The position numbers were made by a program, and so were the translations under genes. From Oxytricha trifallax (taxonomy: Eukaryota; Ciliophora; Spirotrichea; Sporadotrichida; Oxytrichidae), in the NCBI GenBank assembly GCA_000711775.1, contig ARYC01001395.1, positions 40,832 to 104,831 on the forward strand: a stretch of 64,000 nucleotides of DNA. The letters run 5' to 3'. Under the pieces are notes generated by a model. That model saw nothing but the letters and a program-made list of their open reading frames with translations, made no database searches and was not told where the DNA came from. Of this stretch, positions 1 through 13,173 are shown piece after piece. Positions within the stretch are counted from its first letter, which is position 1; every line of letters begins with the position of its first letter.

Positions 1-1771
1 TTATTTTATTCTTAAAAAAATTTAGGACTCCATTCGATTAGCTTGCTTGAATTTATAACAAAAATTGCATTATTTATGAATATTTATTTTAGATTGCTTT
101 TTAACAAATTCTTTTGCATTTATATTATAAAATTTTATTATCCAAAATTTAAATAAATCTAGGAAAATAATACATTAATTTTTATGATTAATATTTCTTA
201 TTTGATTTTAATATAAACAAAAAATTATTTAAAAATAATAAATTATAATGAATTTACATTTTACTTCATTAACAACTATTACTTAAAATACTATTGAATC
301 TATATAAAAATTTTAAGTTTACATTTAAATTTATTCATATCCTAAAAACCCATTATCGATTTTTGTATGTATTTTGATTAATATGGGTAATATAAAAGAT
401 AAGTTTTCTTTGGAGTTAATTGTAATTTTGTTTTAATAAATCAATGTATTTTTATTTCTTGAGTTCGTAATTCTTTGTGATTTAATTATGAACAACTATG
501 GACACTAAAAATTATTATATCAATTATTATAATAAAAAAATTTTCTTGATATATAATATTTAAGTTTTATCAAAATAGTTATATTTTGTTACAAAATCTA
601 ACTTTGAAATTGCTAATTTTAAAATTAATACACTCCCAATCAGTTTTGTTGTTTTAGGAAGTCCTTAAATTAAGTTTCTATTTTTTTCGAGAATAATAAT
701 TTAAAAATTTTTTTTTAAGTGCTCCTAAAAGATTCGAAACTTAATTATTACCAAATTAATTTAAACTATATTAGGCTCCAAAATAAATAACTGATTAATT
801 ATGAGATATTTTTATGGTACTCATAGTGTAAATTGTAAATAAATATAAAAAATTATTAACATCTTCAATATCTTTTTCCAAAATGGGCATTTAATAAACA
901 TTCTTTAACCTACCTATATTTAATAGGTACTTTTTCTTTATAGTATTATGGAAATACATTATTTTAAGTGGACATACATTTTTGCTAATTTATATTGATA
1001 AATTCGGTAAATTCTATCAATTACAAATCAATAATCTCTCAATTTAATTTCAAAATTTTTGAATATTTTATTTATAAATGCCACATATAATAATATAACC
1101 TGATTTCAAATTGTTTACTCTCAAAGCATTAAGTGAAAATAATTAGCTATTTAACCTAAATTAATTAAAAAACAATTTTACTTAAATGTAAAGCATTATC
1201 TATGAATGAATTATTTAGTTACTCAAAAGGATTGATAAGAAAGATTTCTTATAATTAGAGTTTATTAAAAATTGGAATAAATGTTATTAAATTTAATATT
1301 TCGTTAAAAAATTCTCAAGAATAAATCTGCCATCCTTAATAATGAAGTAAAAAAGGGTTTTTAATATAAAATCTTTTATAATTTTAAAATCAGCATGAAA
1401 ATGATGCTTCTTATCCCAAAGACCCTATTTCCAAAATTACTCATATCAATAAAACCACATATAATCCTTATTAAGGGGTTTTGGTGTTTTGATTCAACTA
1501 GCAATACAAATTTAAAATTACAATTATAATTATTGTTCTTTTTTATAATTTGTAAGAAAATTTTAAATATTATCTTATACTTATTTTTATTAAAAAATAT
1601 AAAGTTGAATGAAAAATTTTTATAAACATATTTCAAAATAGTTATGATATTGTCTTAATAATTGTCATTTGCAAATTTTTGTATCAATATTATTGAATAA
1701 ATTATTTATTCCTACTAAATTTTCAGATTAATTTGAATATTCAAAATTTTTATTAATAATAACTTATAATT
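1..1771. other. AT-rich DNA without recognisable gene
   Basis: No convincing coding frame was seen on either strand in standard or ciliate code. Frames are short and low in complexity. A short GGGGTTTT-like motif near 1474-1494 recurs at two other places in the window (see findings). Nothing else is supported. Confidence 0.6.
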
Positions 1772-2425
1772 GATTTATCAGCAAGCAGGTCAAACACACC
1801 CCCACCCCTAATATACAAATTACTTTTTGTAGTCTTGTAGAGTTTTTGACGCTGAGCAAGATTGTCAGAAGCGCATTTTGCTTGCAAGCAATAGTTTTCG
1901 AGCTAGGACCAAAATAAAGTTCATTTTTATACATAGAAACATCATAAAAATTTTCAAAAAATCAAAAAAAAATTTTATTCTGTATTTTATAAAAATCATT
2001 ATTTGGGTGTTTTTGTCATATTTTGAGCAAAATCTAAATATTGAATGGAAGTATTATCTTGGAAAGTAACCATTTTTGTTTATATTTTATAATTTTATCA
2101 TTAAAAACTCATTTCTTGACAAAAATGGTTACTTTCCAAGATAATACTTCATTCAATATTTAGATTTTGCTCAAAATATGACAAAAACACCCAAATAATG
2201 ATTTTTATAAAATACAGAATAAAATTTTTTTTTGATTTTTTGAAAATTTTTATGATGTTTCTATGTATAAAAATGAACTTTATTTTGGTCCTAGCTCGAA
2301 AACTATTGCTTGCAAGCAAAATGCGCTTCTGACAATCTTGCTCAGCGTCAAAAACTCTACAAGACTACAAAAAGTAATTTGTATATTAGGGGTGGGGGTG
2401 TGTTTGACTTGCAAGCCGATTTATC
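1772..2425. mobile_element. Foldback (long-inverted-repeat) MITE 1 with 8-bp target duplication
   Basis: The element proper is 1780-2417 (638 bp). Its two arms are nearly perfect inverted copies: roughly 1789-2080 pairs with 2119-2410, with a spacer of about 38 bp that lies symmetrically around 2099. The arms differ by only a few 1-nt indels. The 8-mer GATTTATC lies directly outside both ends (1772-1779 and 2418-2425), as expected for a target-site duplication. The ends carry C-rich/G-rich runs (CACACCCCCACCCC and its complement). There is no transposase inside, so the element is non-autonomous. Eight-bp duplications are typical of hAT-like and a few other superfamilies; assignment beyond that is inference. 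It shares its arm core with the element at 20251-20888. Open frames inside the arms are palindrome shadows. Confidence 0.85.
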
Positions 2426-2701
2426 TATTAAATGATTTAAAAAATTACTTTAATAATGTACAGTTAAGCAATCAGTATGGCACTCCTCGAGACTTTCTAA
2501 AAAGCTGTTACTTGCAAACTTTTCCTTTTGATGATACTACAATTTCACATGTCTGAAACAAATACATATCAATTATAATTTAAAGTATACTAAAATGATC
2601 TATGAAATTTGCTTTAACATACTAAATATTGAATAAAATATATGTCATGGATAAAAAGTATAAATAAGGATATTTACCCATCTAAAAAATAAAAAACTTG
2701 A

Positions 2702-3031
2702 AAACTATTGTCTGAAAAAGAAAAGATTTTAGAGGTAAGCAAATAAATTCAAAATGTGTTGAAAATTGGCTTTATTCAACAATTTTTGGTAAATGAAATA
2801 CAAAAATTATATAATAATGTTTGTCGAATCACAAAAAGTGATACTTTAAAAGGTAGATATAGAACAAAAGACAGTATTAAAAAGTTTTGCACAAATATAA
2901 AAAAAGCAATGAGGAGCTCTGTGTCCAAATACAAATATTATGAGAGATAGCAGTTAAGTAATGATAATATAGATTAGGTCTTTACAATTTTAATAAAAAA
3001 ATAGAAATTAAGAGAAATAAGAAATTTTTGA
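2702..3031 (+). CDS. hypothetical ciliate-code ORF (5' end uncertain)
   Basis: With TAA/TAG as Gln the frame is open for 109 codons between TGA at 2699-2701 and TGA at 3029-3031. The product is lysine-rich and looks helical, with balanced charged residues (for example LLSEKEKILEVSKQIQNV near the start and GRYRTKDSIKKF in the middle). This is more protein-like than the low-complexity translations around it. There is no in-frame ATG near the beginning (the first ATG is late), so the true 5' end, an upstream exon or decay is unresolved. Only 64 codons are open in the standard code. No family was recognised. It lies 445 bp upstream of the ORF that begins the tandem array and on the same strand, so the two could be exons of one gene, but no splice sites were established. 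Confidence 0.4.
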
Positions 3032-3475
3032 TAATAACATATATATATTGAAATACAAGCTACCATTTTTTTAAGATGAATTGAAGATCATTATAGAAAA
3101 ACTACTTTGATATATTTTAAGCTATTTAATTACTAAATTTTAGATTATTAAACTTAAATAGAATATAATTAAAAAGATAATTTTAAATTGAATACCTTAA
3201 AAACTATTAATATATCTAAAAAATTGATAAAAAAATCGAAAAAATTATTTAAGAAATTTTTAAATTTAAAAAATATTATTAAATGTTTGTTTAATTATTA
3301 ATAAAATAAATTTTATGATAAAACATATATGAGGAAGAATATATGTTGTTTTGAAATATAAAATGATTTTAAATTTAATTGTAAATATAAATTTCTTCAA
3401 TTTAAAAAAATAAAAAAATTCATATATTAAGTAAAATAAAATAATAGTATAAATAATGCAATATGAGAAATAAAA

Positions 3476-4069
3476 ATGCCTAAATTAAAATAATATAGAG
3501 AAATGTCTTAATTGCTCTCAATGTATTCCGTAAATTTATATAATATTACGAAACTATAAAATGGGGCAAATGTTTTATGTGAAGTAAACGACTAAGAAGA
3601 GAATAAAATGCTATGCAAAAATTGTTTCGATTTTAATTATTTTGAAAGAAATTTCAATGATGAATATATTCATAAATTCCTTTAAAGTTACAAAGAATTA
3701 AACAATTACGTTGATTTTACAATTAAAATTAACTCTTTAGTTCAGGATTTTCAGAATGTGTTAAATATTGATTTAAATCAACAAATTAAGTAATTACAGG
3801 AACAAATTAAAATATAACTAGACGAGATAGTGTGAAACCATAATAATAAATTAAATGAAATTATAAGGGAAGAACTAAAATTTAGCAAGGAGAGCTTTTA
3901 GTTAAATTTGTAAATGAGGGGAAATATAGTGAATCTAAATGAAAATTTAGGAAGTTATGCTAGATTTTCAGATGATGAAATTTCATCATTCTTTGAAAAG
4001 CTAAAGATTGAAGAAAAAGAGCAATTATACGAGAAAGTATAAACTATTGGTAATTCCTTAAATAAATGA
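3476..4069 (+). CDS. Copy 1: Cys-pair plus coiled-coil protein, in-frame TGA
   Basis: In the ciliate code (TAA/TAG=Gln) a frame starts at ATG 3476, with TGA 12 nt upstream in frame. It runs 119 codons to TGA 3833-3835, then continues in the same frame for 77 more codons to TGA 4067-4069. Visible features are a CxxC pair (MLCKNCFDF, ATG 3608) preceded by an LCEVND segment, giving a B-box or zinc-ribbon-like N terminus, then a Gln/Leu/Lys coiled coil (LNQQIKQLQEQIKIQLDEI), then, past the TGA, a charged stretch ending near EQLYEKVQTIGNSL. Beyond the second TGA the frame encodes a very hydrophobic stretch (MKILLLLYNCFPLILFLKL) that could be a membrane anchor. Only copy 1 has the 5' extension with ATG 3476; the other copies begin after the array junction. 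It may be a relic or a gene with UGA readthrough. The family is not identified. Confidence 0.55.
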
Positions 4070-4226
4070 AGCATAAAACTAATGAAAATTTTATTACTGT
4101 TATATAATTGTTTTCCTTTGATATTATTTTTAAAATTGCTCTTTTTTTTATATTTTTTTATTAAGTAGTATTTACATTATAAATATATTATTATATTGCT
4201 TTAGTTATAAAATTAGATTTTGGGAG

Positions 4227-4265
<39 letters not shown>

Positions 4266-4898
4266 AGTAAATTTAATAATTTTTAGAGTTTAAGATATCT
4301 TATTTCTAAGCCAAAATGAAATATATGAATTTCTTAAGCATACTTTTCACAAAGTTTGAGTAATATTTAGGTATGTGAATTTCTATTTTAGCTTCAATAT
4401 GAATTTAATAAAAAGATAAAAGAATAACTAACAAATTTTATTAAATCTTTTTGCATTTAAAACTATATTTTTTTATTGATTTATTTTAAAAAATCTTATA
4501 GGAATAATTAAGAAATTTCAAAATGTATATATTGAATTTACATTTTTATAATTGACATTGACAAAATAATCATAACATAAATATTAAATAAAAAGGTTTT
4601 ATTGTATAATATTCATGCATTAAAATTATTTTATAATATAATAACTGTAGAGTATCAATTTGATTTTTAAAATTATTTATCTGAAAAAATTTAAACAAAG
4701 AATTTAAACATTAAAATATGCGAAGATTCAAATATAATATTTATAATATTTAATTTAAAAAAAGTTAATAATTATAATATTAAAAATAAAAATGGAATAA
4801 GATAAGTATAAATGTAACTAGTGTAATAATTAAGAGAAATATCTTTATTTCTCCCACTTGATTGGCTTTGATTTTGATGATATTAGTTATCGTTGTTA

Positions 4899-5405
4899 AT
4901 GAGTGAATTAAAAATAATTGAAGAATTCACTATTTAGAAATAAATCAAACTAGTACTTAATCATGTAGTTGTTGAGTTAGAAAACGAGGAAATTCTGGAA
5001 AAATAAGTCAGCGAGGGAACATAATATTCATAAAACGAGCCTTCTGAACATATAGAACAGAGCTGTATGTCATATATTCTCAAACGGAGTTCATAGAAAT
5101 TCACAGTGAAGGGTTTAAAACGCATTCATTTGATGCTGAGCATTTTATGGTTCTCATTGTACCATTGTCACAGCTTAACCTTACCAGAGGAATTTAGTAT
5201 TTTACTATTGCTTTAATTATTTTCGACTCTCCATTTGAAGGGTGAGCTTATTTTCCATCCTGATCCTGCTTTCTCTATCTCAATCTAATGCAGGTATGTC
5301 CTAAAATTCTCAATAAGATCACCGCTACATACAGAAATCCTAAAATTTGTCACAAACTCATATCAACCTGACTACCCCCTACATATTCTCAATTGCCTGT
5401 ATTGA
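4899..5405 (+). CDS. Copy 1: second ORF of the repeat unit, hypothetical
   Basis: ATG 4899 opens a 168-codon frame ending at TGA 5403-5405, with TAA/TAG read as Gln and an in-frame TGA a few codons upstream of the ATG. The first 75 residues look like a normal soluble protein, acidic and Gln/Glu-rich (MSELKIIEEFT, then VVVELENEEILEKQ). The second half becomes hydrophobic and may be out of frame. The +1 frame over 5110-5220 reads more naturally (SFDAEHFMVLIVPLSQLNL) and meets a plausible intron, GTGAGC...TAATGCAG at about 5241-5294. So the real product may contain a frameshift, or an exon joining into the following copy. No family was recognised. The frame is preserved in all eight full units, but that mainly reflects their near identity. 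Confidence 0.42.
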
Positions 5406-5528
5406 AGTAGATACACAGCTGTTTTAGCATCAAATCTAAGTTCTTTCTTTCTAAATTTTGATAATATTACGAAACTATAAAATGGGGCAAATGTTTTATG
5501 TGAAGTAAACGACTAAGAAGAGAATAAA

Positions 5529-5990
5529 ATGCTATGCAAAAATTGTTTCGATTTTAATTATTTTGAAAGAAATTTCAATGATGAATATATTCATAAATTC
5601 CTTTAAAGTTACAAAGAATTAAACAATTACGTTGATTTTACAATTAAAATTAACTCTTTAGTTCAGGATTTTCAGAATGTGTTAAATATTGATTTAAATC
5701 AACAAATTAAGTAATTACAGGAACAAATTAAAATATAACTAGACGAGATAGTGTGAAACCATAATAATAAATTAAATGAAATTATAAGGGAAGAACTAAA
5801 ATTTAGCAAGGAGAGCTTTTAGTTAAATTTGTAAATGAGGGGAAATATAGTGAATCTAAATGAAAATTTAGGAAGTTATGCTAGATTTTCAGATGATGAA
5901 ATTTCATCATTCTTTGAAAAGCTAAAGATTGAAGAAAAAGAGCAATTATACGAGAAAGTATAAACTATTGGTAATTCCTTAAATAAATGA
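5529..5990 (+). CDS. Copy 2 coiled-coil ORF
   Basis: This is the same frame as copy 1 from the internal ATG (MLCKNC). It has the in-frame TGA at 5754-5756 and ends at TGA 5988-5990. The 5' extension seen in copy 1 is replaced by the end of the preceding unit. Confidence 0.5.
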
Positions 5991-6807
5991 AGCATAAAAC
6001 TAATGAAAATTTTATTACTGTTATATAATTGTTTTCCTTTGATATTATTTTTAAAATTGCTCTTTTTTTTATATTTTTTTATTAAGTAGTATTTACATTA
6101 TAAATATATTATTATATTGCTTTAGTTATAAAATTAGATTTTGGGAGTATTTATATATATATATATATATATTGAGTAAATTTAATAATTTTTAGAGTTT
6201 AAGATATCTTATTTCTAAGCCAAAATGAAATATATGAATTTCTTAAGCATACTTTTCACAAAGTTTGAGTAATATTTAGGTATGTGAATTTCTATTTTAG
6301 CTTCAATATGAATTTAATAAAAAGATAAAAGAATAACTAACAAATTTTATTAAATCTTTTTGCATTTAAAACTATATTTTTTTATTGATTTATTTTAAAA
6401 AATCTTATAGGAATAATTAAGAAATTTCAAAATGTATATATTGAATTTACATTTTTATAATTGACATTGACAAAATAATCATAACATAAATATTAAATAA
6501 AAAGGTTTTATTGTATAATATTCATGCATTAAAATTATTTTATAATATAATAACTGTAGAGTATCAATTTGATTTTTAAAATTATTTATCTGAAAAAATT
6601 TAAACAAAGAATTTAAACATTAAAATATGCGAAGATTCAAATATAATATTTATAATATTTAATTTAAAAAAAGTTAATAATTATAATATTAAAAATAAAA
6701 ATGGAATAAGATAAGTATAAATGTAACTAGTGTAATAATTAAGAGAAATATCTTTATTTCTCCCACTTGATTGGCTTTGATTTTGATGATATTAGTTATC
6801 GTTGTTA

Positions 6808-7314
6808 ATGAGTGAATTAAAAATAATTGAAGAATTCACTATTTAGAAATAAATCAAACTAGTACTTAATCATGTAGTTGTTGAGTTAGAAAACGAGGAA
6901 ATTCTGGAAAAATAAGTCAGCGAGGGAACATAATATTCATAAAACGAGCCTTCTGAACATATAGAACAGAGCTGTATGTCATATATTCTCAAACGGAGTT
7001 CATAGAAATTCACAGTGAAGGGTTTAAAACGCATTCATTTGATGCTGAGCATTTTATGGTTCTCATTGTACCATTGTCACAGCTTAACCTTACCAGAGGA
7101 ATTTAGTATTTTACTATTGCTTTAATTATTTTCGACTCTCCATTTGAAGGGTGAGCTTATTTTCCATCCTGATCCTGCTTTCTCTATCTCAATCTAATGC
7201 AGGTATGTCCTAAAATTCTCAATAAGATCACCGCTACATACAGAAATCCTAAAATTTGTCACAAACTCATATCAACCTGACTACCCCCTACATATTCTCA
7301 ATTGCCTGTATTGA
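6808..7314 (+). CDS. Copy 2 second ORF
   Basis: Same 168-codon ciliate-code frame as 4899-5405 (MSELKIIEEF start, TGA at the end); same caveats. Confidence 0.4.
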
Positions 7315-7437
7315 AGTAGATACACAGCTGTTTTAGCATCAAATCTAAGTTCTTTCTTTCTAAATTTTGATAATATTACGAAACTATAAAATGGGGCAAA
7401 TGTTTTATGTGAAGTAAACGACTAAGAAGAGAATAAA

Positions 7438-7899
7438 ATGCTATGCAAAAATTGTTTCGATTTTAATTATTTTGAAAGAAATTTCAATGATGAATATATT
7501 CATAAATTCCTTTAAAGTTACAAAGAATTAAACAATTACGTTGATTTTACAATTAAAATTAACTCTTTAGTTCAGGATTTTCAGAATGTGTTAAATATTG
7601 ATTTAAATCAACAAATTAAGTAATTACAGGAACAAATTAAAATATAACTAGACGAGATAGTGTGAAACCATAATAATAAATTAAATGAAATTATAAGGGA
7701 AGAACTAAAATTTAGCAAGGAGAGCTTTTAGTTAAATTTGTAAATGAGGGGAAATATAGTGAATCTAAATGAAAATTTAGGAAGTTATGCTAGATTTTCA
7801 GATGATGAAATTTCATCATTCTTTGAAAAGCTAAAGATTGAAGAAAAAGAGCAATTATACGAGAAAGTATAAACTATTGGTAATTCCTTAAATAAATGA
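7438..7899 (+). CDS. Copy 3 coiled-coil ORF
   Basis: Same frame as in copy 2, internal TGA at 7663-7665, final TGA 7897-7899. Confidence 0.5.
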
Positions 7900-8720
7900 A
7901 GCATAAAACTAATGAAAATTTTATTACTGTTATATAATTGTTTTCCTTTGATATTATTTTTAAAATTGCTCTTTTTTTTATATTTTTTTATTAAGTAGTA
8001 TTTACATTATAAATATATTATTATATTGCTTTAGTTATAAAATTAGATTTTGGGAGTATTTATATATATATATATATATATATATTGAGTAAATTTAATA
8101 ATTTTTAGAGTTTAAGATATCTTATTTCTAAGCCAAAATGAAATATATGAATTTCTTAAGCATACTTTTCACAAAGTTTGAGTAATATTTAGGTATGTGA
8201 ATTTCTATTTTAGCTTCAATATGAATTTAATAAAAAGATAAAAGAATAACTAACAAATTTTATTAAATCTTTTTGCATTTAAAACTATATTTTTTTATTG
8301 ATTTATTTTAAAAAATCTTATAGGAATAATTAAGAAATTTCAAAATGTATATATTGAATTTACATTTTTATAATTGACATTGACAAAATAATCATAACAT
8401 AAATATTAAATAAAAAGGTTTTATTGTATAATATTCATGCATTAAAATTATTTTATAATATAATAACTGTAGAGTATCAATTTGATTTTTAAAATTATTT
8501 ATCTGAAAAAATTTAAACAAAGAATTTAAACATTAAAATATGCGAAGATTCAAATATAATATTTATAATATTTAATTTAAAAAAAGTTAATAATTATAAT
8601 ATTAAAAATAAAAATGGAATAAGATAAGTATAAATGTAACTAGTGTAATAATTAAGAGAAATATCTTTATTTCTCCCACTTGATTGGCTTTGATTTTGAT
8701 GATATTAGTTATCGTTGTTA

Positions 8721-9227
8721 ATGAGTGAATTAAAAATAATTGAAGAATTCACTATTTAGAAATAAATCAAACTAGTACTTAATCATGTAGTTGTTGAGTT
8801 AGAAAACGAGGAAATTCTGGAAAAATAAGTCAGCGAGGGAACATAATATTCATAAAACGAGCCTTCTGAACATATAGAACAGAGCTGTATGTCATATATT
8901 CTCAAACGGAGTTCATAGAAATTCACAGTGAAGGGTTTAAAACGCATTCATTTGATGCTGAGCATTTTATGGTTCTCATTGTACCATTGTCACAGCTTAA
9001 CCTTACCAGAGGAATTTAGTATTTTACTATTGCTTTAATTATTTTCGACTCTCCATTTGAAGGGTGAGCTTATTTTCCATCCTGATCCTGCTTTCTCTAT
9101 CTCAATCTAATGCAGGTATGTCCTAAAATTCTCAATAAGATCACCGCTACATACAGAAATCCTAAAATTTGTCACAAACTCATATCAACCTGACTACCCC
9201 CTACATATTCTCAATTGCCTGTATTGA
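8721..9227 (+). CDS. Copy 3 second ORF
   Basis: Same 168-codon frame as 4899-5405. Confidence 0.4.
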
Positions 9228-9350
9228 AGTAGATACACAGCTGTTTTAGCATCAAATCTAAGTTCTTTCTTTCTAAATTTTGATAATATTACGAAACTAT
9301 AAAATGGGGCAAATGTTTTATGTGAAGTAAACGACTAAGAAGAGAATAAA

Positions 9351-9812
9351 ATGCTATGCAAAAATTGTTTCGATTTTAATTATTTTGAAAGAAATTTCAA
9401 TGATGAATATATTCATAAATTCCTTTAAAGTTACAAAGAATTAAACAATTACGTTGATTTTACAATTAAAATTAACTCTTTAGTTCAGGATTTTCAGAAT
9501 GTGTTAAATATTGATTTAAATCAACAAATTAAGTAATTACAGGAACAAATTAAAATATAACTAGACGAGATAGTGTGAAACCATAATAATAAATTAAATG
9601 AAATTATAAGGGAAGAACTAAAATTTAGCAAGGAGAGCTTTTAGTTAAATTTGTAAATGAGGGGAAATATAGTGAATCTAAATGAAAATTTAGGAAGTTA
9701 TGCTAGATTTTCAGATGATGAAATTTCATCATTCTTTGAAAAGCTAAAGATTGAAGAAAAAGAGCAATTATACGAGAAAGTATAAACTATTGGTAATTCC
9801 TTAAATAAATGA
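9351..9812 (+). CDS. Copy 4 coiled-coil ORF
   Basis: Same frame as in copy 2, internal TGA at 9576-9578, final TGA 9810-9812. Confidence 0.5.
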
Positions 9813-10629
9813 AGCATAAAACTAATGAAAATTTTATTACTGTTATATAATTGTTTTCCTTTGATATTATTTTTAAAATTGCTCTTTTTTTTATATTTTT
9901 TTATTAAGTAGTATTTACATTATAAATATATTATTATATTGCTTTAGTTATAAAATTAGATTTTGGGAGTATTTATATATATATATATATATATTGAGTA
10001 AATTTAATAATTTTTAGAGTTTAAGATATCTTATTTCTAAGCCAAAATGAAATATATGAATTTCTTAAGCATACTTTTCACAAAGTTTGAGTAATATTTA
10101 GGTATGTGAATTTCTATTTTAGCTTCAATATGAATTTAATAAAAAGATAAAAGAATAACTAACAAATTTTATTAAATCTTTTTGCATTTAAAACTATATT
10201 TTTTTATTGATTTATTTTAAAAAATCTTATAGGAATAATTAAGAAATTTCAAAATGTATATATTGAATTTACATTTTTATAATTGACATTGACAAAATAA
10301 TCATAACATAAATATTAAATAAAAAGGTTTTATTGTATAATATTCATGCATTAAAATTATTTTATAATATAATAACTGTAGAGTATCAATTTGATTTTTA
10401 AAATTATTTATCTGAAAAAATTTAAACAAAGAATTTAAACATTAAAATATGCGAAGATTCAAATATAATATTTATAATATTTAATTTAAAAAAAGTTAAT
10501 AATTATAATATTAAAAATAAAAATGGAATAAGATAAGTATAAATGTAACTAGTGTAATAATTAAGAGAAATATCTTTATTTCTCCCACTTGATTGGCTTT
10601 GATTTTGATGATATTAGTTATCGTTGTTA

Positions 10630-11136
10630 ATGAGTGAATTAAAAATAATTGAAGAATTCACTATTTAGAAATAAATCAAACTAGTACTTAATCATGTAGT
10701 TGTTGAGTTAGAAAACGAGGAAATTCTGGAAAAATAAGTCAGCGAGGGAACATAATATTCATAAAACGAGCCTTCTGAACATATAGAACAGAGCTGTATG
10801 TCATATATTCTCAAACGGAGTTCATAGAAATTCACAGTGAAGGGTTTAAAACGCATTCATTTGATGCTGAGCATTTTATGGTTCTCATTGTACCATTGTC
10901 ACAGCTTAACCTTACCAGAGGAATTTAGTATTTTACTATTGCTTTAATTATTTTCGACTCTCCATTTGAAGGGTGAGCTTATTTTCCATCCTGATCCTGC
11001 TTTCTCTATCTCAATCTAATGCAGGTATGTCCTAAAATTCTCAATAAGATCACCGCTACATACAGAAATCCTAAAATTTGTCACAAACTCATATCAACCT
11101 GACTACCCCCTACATATTCTCAATTGCCTGTATTGA
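10630..11136 (+). CDS. Copy 4 second ORF
   Basis: Same 168-codon frame as 4899-5405. Confidence 0.4.
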
Positions 11137-11259
11137 AGTAGATACACAGCTGTTTTAGCATCAAATCTAAGTTCTTTCTTTCTAAATTTTGATAATATTA
11201 CGAAACTATAAAATGGGGCAAATGTTTTATGTGAAGTAAACGACTAAGAAGAGAATAAA

Positions 11260-11721
11260 ATGCTATGCAAAAATTGTTTCGATTTTAATTATTTTGAAAG
11301 AAATTTCAATGATGAATATATTCATAAATTCCTTTAAAGTTACAAAGAATTAAACAATTACGTTGATTTTACAATTAAAATTAACTCTTTAGTTCAGGAT
11401 TTTCAGAATGTGTTAAATATTGATTTAAATCAACAAATTAAGTAATTACAGGAACAAATTAAAATATAACTAGACGAGATAGTGTGAAACCATAATAATA
11501 AATTAAATGAAATTATAAGGGAAGAACTAAAATTTAGCAAGGAGAGCTTTTAGTTAAATTTGTAAATGAGGGGAAATATAGTGAATCTAAATGAAAATTT
11601 AGGAAGTTATGCTAGATTTTCAGATGATGAAATTTCATCATTCTTTGAAAAGCTAAAGATTGAAGAAAAAGAGCAATTATACGAGAAAGTATAAACTATT
11701 GGTAATTCCTTAAATAAATGA
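11260..11721 (+). CDS. Copy 5 coiled-coil ORF
   Basis: Same frame as in copy 2, internal TGA at 11485-11487, final TGA 11719-11721. The following TA tract of this copy is slightly altered. Confidence 0.5.
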
Positions 11722-12543
11722 AGCATAAAACTAATGAAAATTTTATTACTGTTATATAATTGTTTTCCTTTGATATTATTTTTAAAATTGCTCTTTTTTT
11801 TATATTTTTTTATTAAGTAGTATTTACATTATAAATATATTATTATATTGCTTTAGTTATAAAATTAGATTTTGGGAGTATTTATATTATATATATATAT
11901 ATATATATTGAGTAAATTTAATAATTTTTAGAGTTTAAGATATCTTATTTCTAAGCCAAAATGAAATATATGAATTTCTTAAGCATACTTTTCACAAAGT
12001 TTGAGTAATATTTAGGTATGTGAATTTCTATTTTAGCTTCAATATGAATTTAATAAAAAGATAAAAGAATAACTAACAAATTTTATTAAATCTTTTTGCA
12101 TTTAAAACTATATTTTTTTATTGATTTATTTTAAAAAATCTTATAGGAATAATTAAGAAATTTCAAAATGTATATATTGAATTTACATTTTTATAATTGA
12201 CATTGACAAAATAATCATAACATAAATATTAAATAAAAAGGTTTTATTGTATAATATTCATGCATTAAAATTATTTTATAATATAATAACTGTAGAGTAT
12301 CAATTTGATTTTTAAAATTATTTATCTGAAAAAATTTAAACAAAGAATTTAAACATTAAAATATGCGAAGATTCAAATATAATATTTATAATATTTAATT
12401 TAAAAAAAGTTAATAATTATAATATTAAAAATAAAAATGGAATAAGATAAGTATAAATGTAACTAGTGTAATAATTAAGAGAAATATCTTTATTTCTCCC
12501 ACTTGATTGGCTTTGATTTTGATGATATTAGTTATCGTTGTTA

Positions 12544-13050
12544 ATGAGTGAATTAAAAATAATTGAAGAATTCACTATTTAGAAATAAATCAAACTAGTA
12601 CTTAATCATGTAGTTGTTGAGTTAGAAAACGAGGAAATTCTGGAAAAATAAGTCAGCGAGGGAACATAATATTCATAAAACGAGCCTTCTGAACATATAG
12701 AACAGAGCTGTATGTCATATATTCTCAAACGGAGTTCATAGAAATTCACAGTGAAGGGTTTAAAACGCATTCATTTGATGCTGAGCATTTTATGGTTCTC
12801 ATTGTACCATTGTCACAGCTTAACCTTACCAGAGGAATTTAGTATTTTACTATTGCTTTAATTATTTTCGACTCTCCATTTGAAGGGTGAGCTTATTTTC
12901 CATCCTGATCCTGCTTTCTCTATCTCAATCTAATGCAGGTATGTCCTAAAATTCTCAATAAGATCACCGCTACATACAGAAATCCTAAAATTTGTCACAA
13001 ACTCATATCAACCTGACTACCCCCTACATATTCTCAATTGCCTGTATTGA
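12544..13050 (+). CDS. Copy 5 second ORF
   Basis: Same 168-codon frame as 4899-5405. Confidence 0.4.
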
Positions 13051-13173
13051 AGTAGATACACAGCTGTTTTAGCATCAAATCTAAGTTCTTTCTTTCTAAA
13101 TTTTGATAATATTACGAAACTATAAAATGGGGCAAATGTTTTATGTGAAGTAAACGACTAAGAAGAGAATAAA

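Noticed and set aside
1376-1636. 86-codon minus-strand standard-code ORF
   Set aside because: Low-complexity Asn/Lys/Phe/Ile translation of AT-rich DNA with no motif or compositional shift.
1878-2556. Two standard-code ORFs (1878-2069 and 2263-2556, plus strand)
   Set aside because: They lie in the arms of the foldback element and only exist because of the palindrome; composition is not protein-like.
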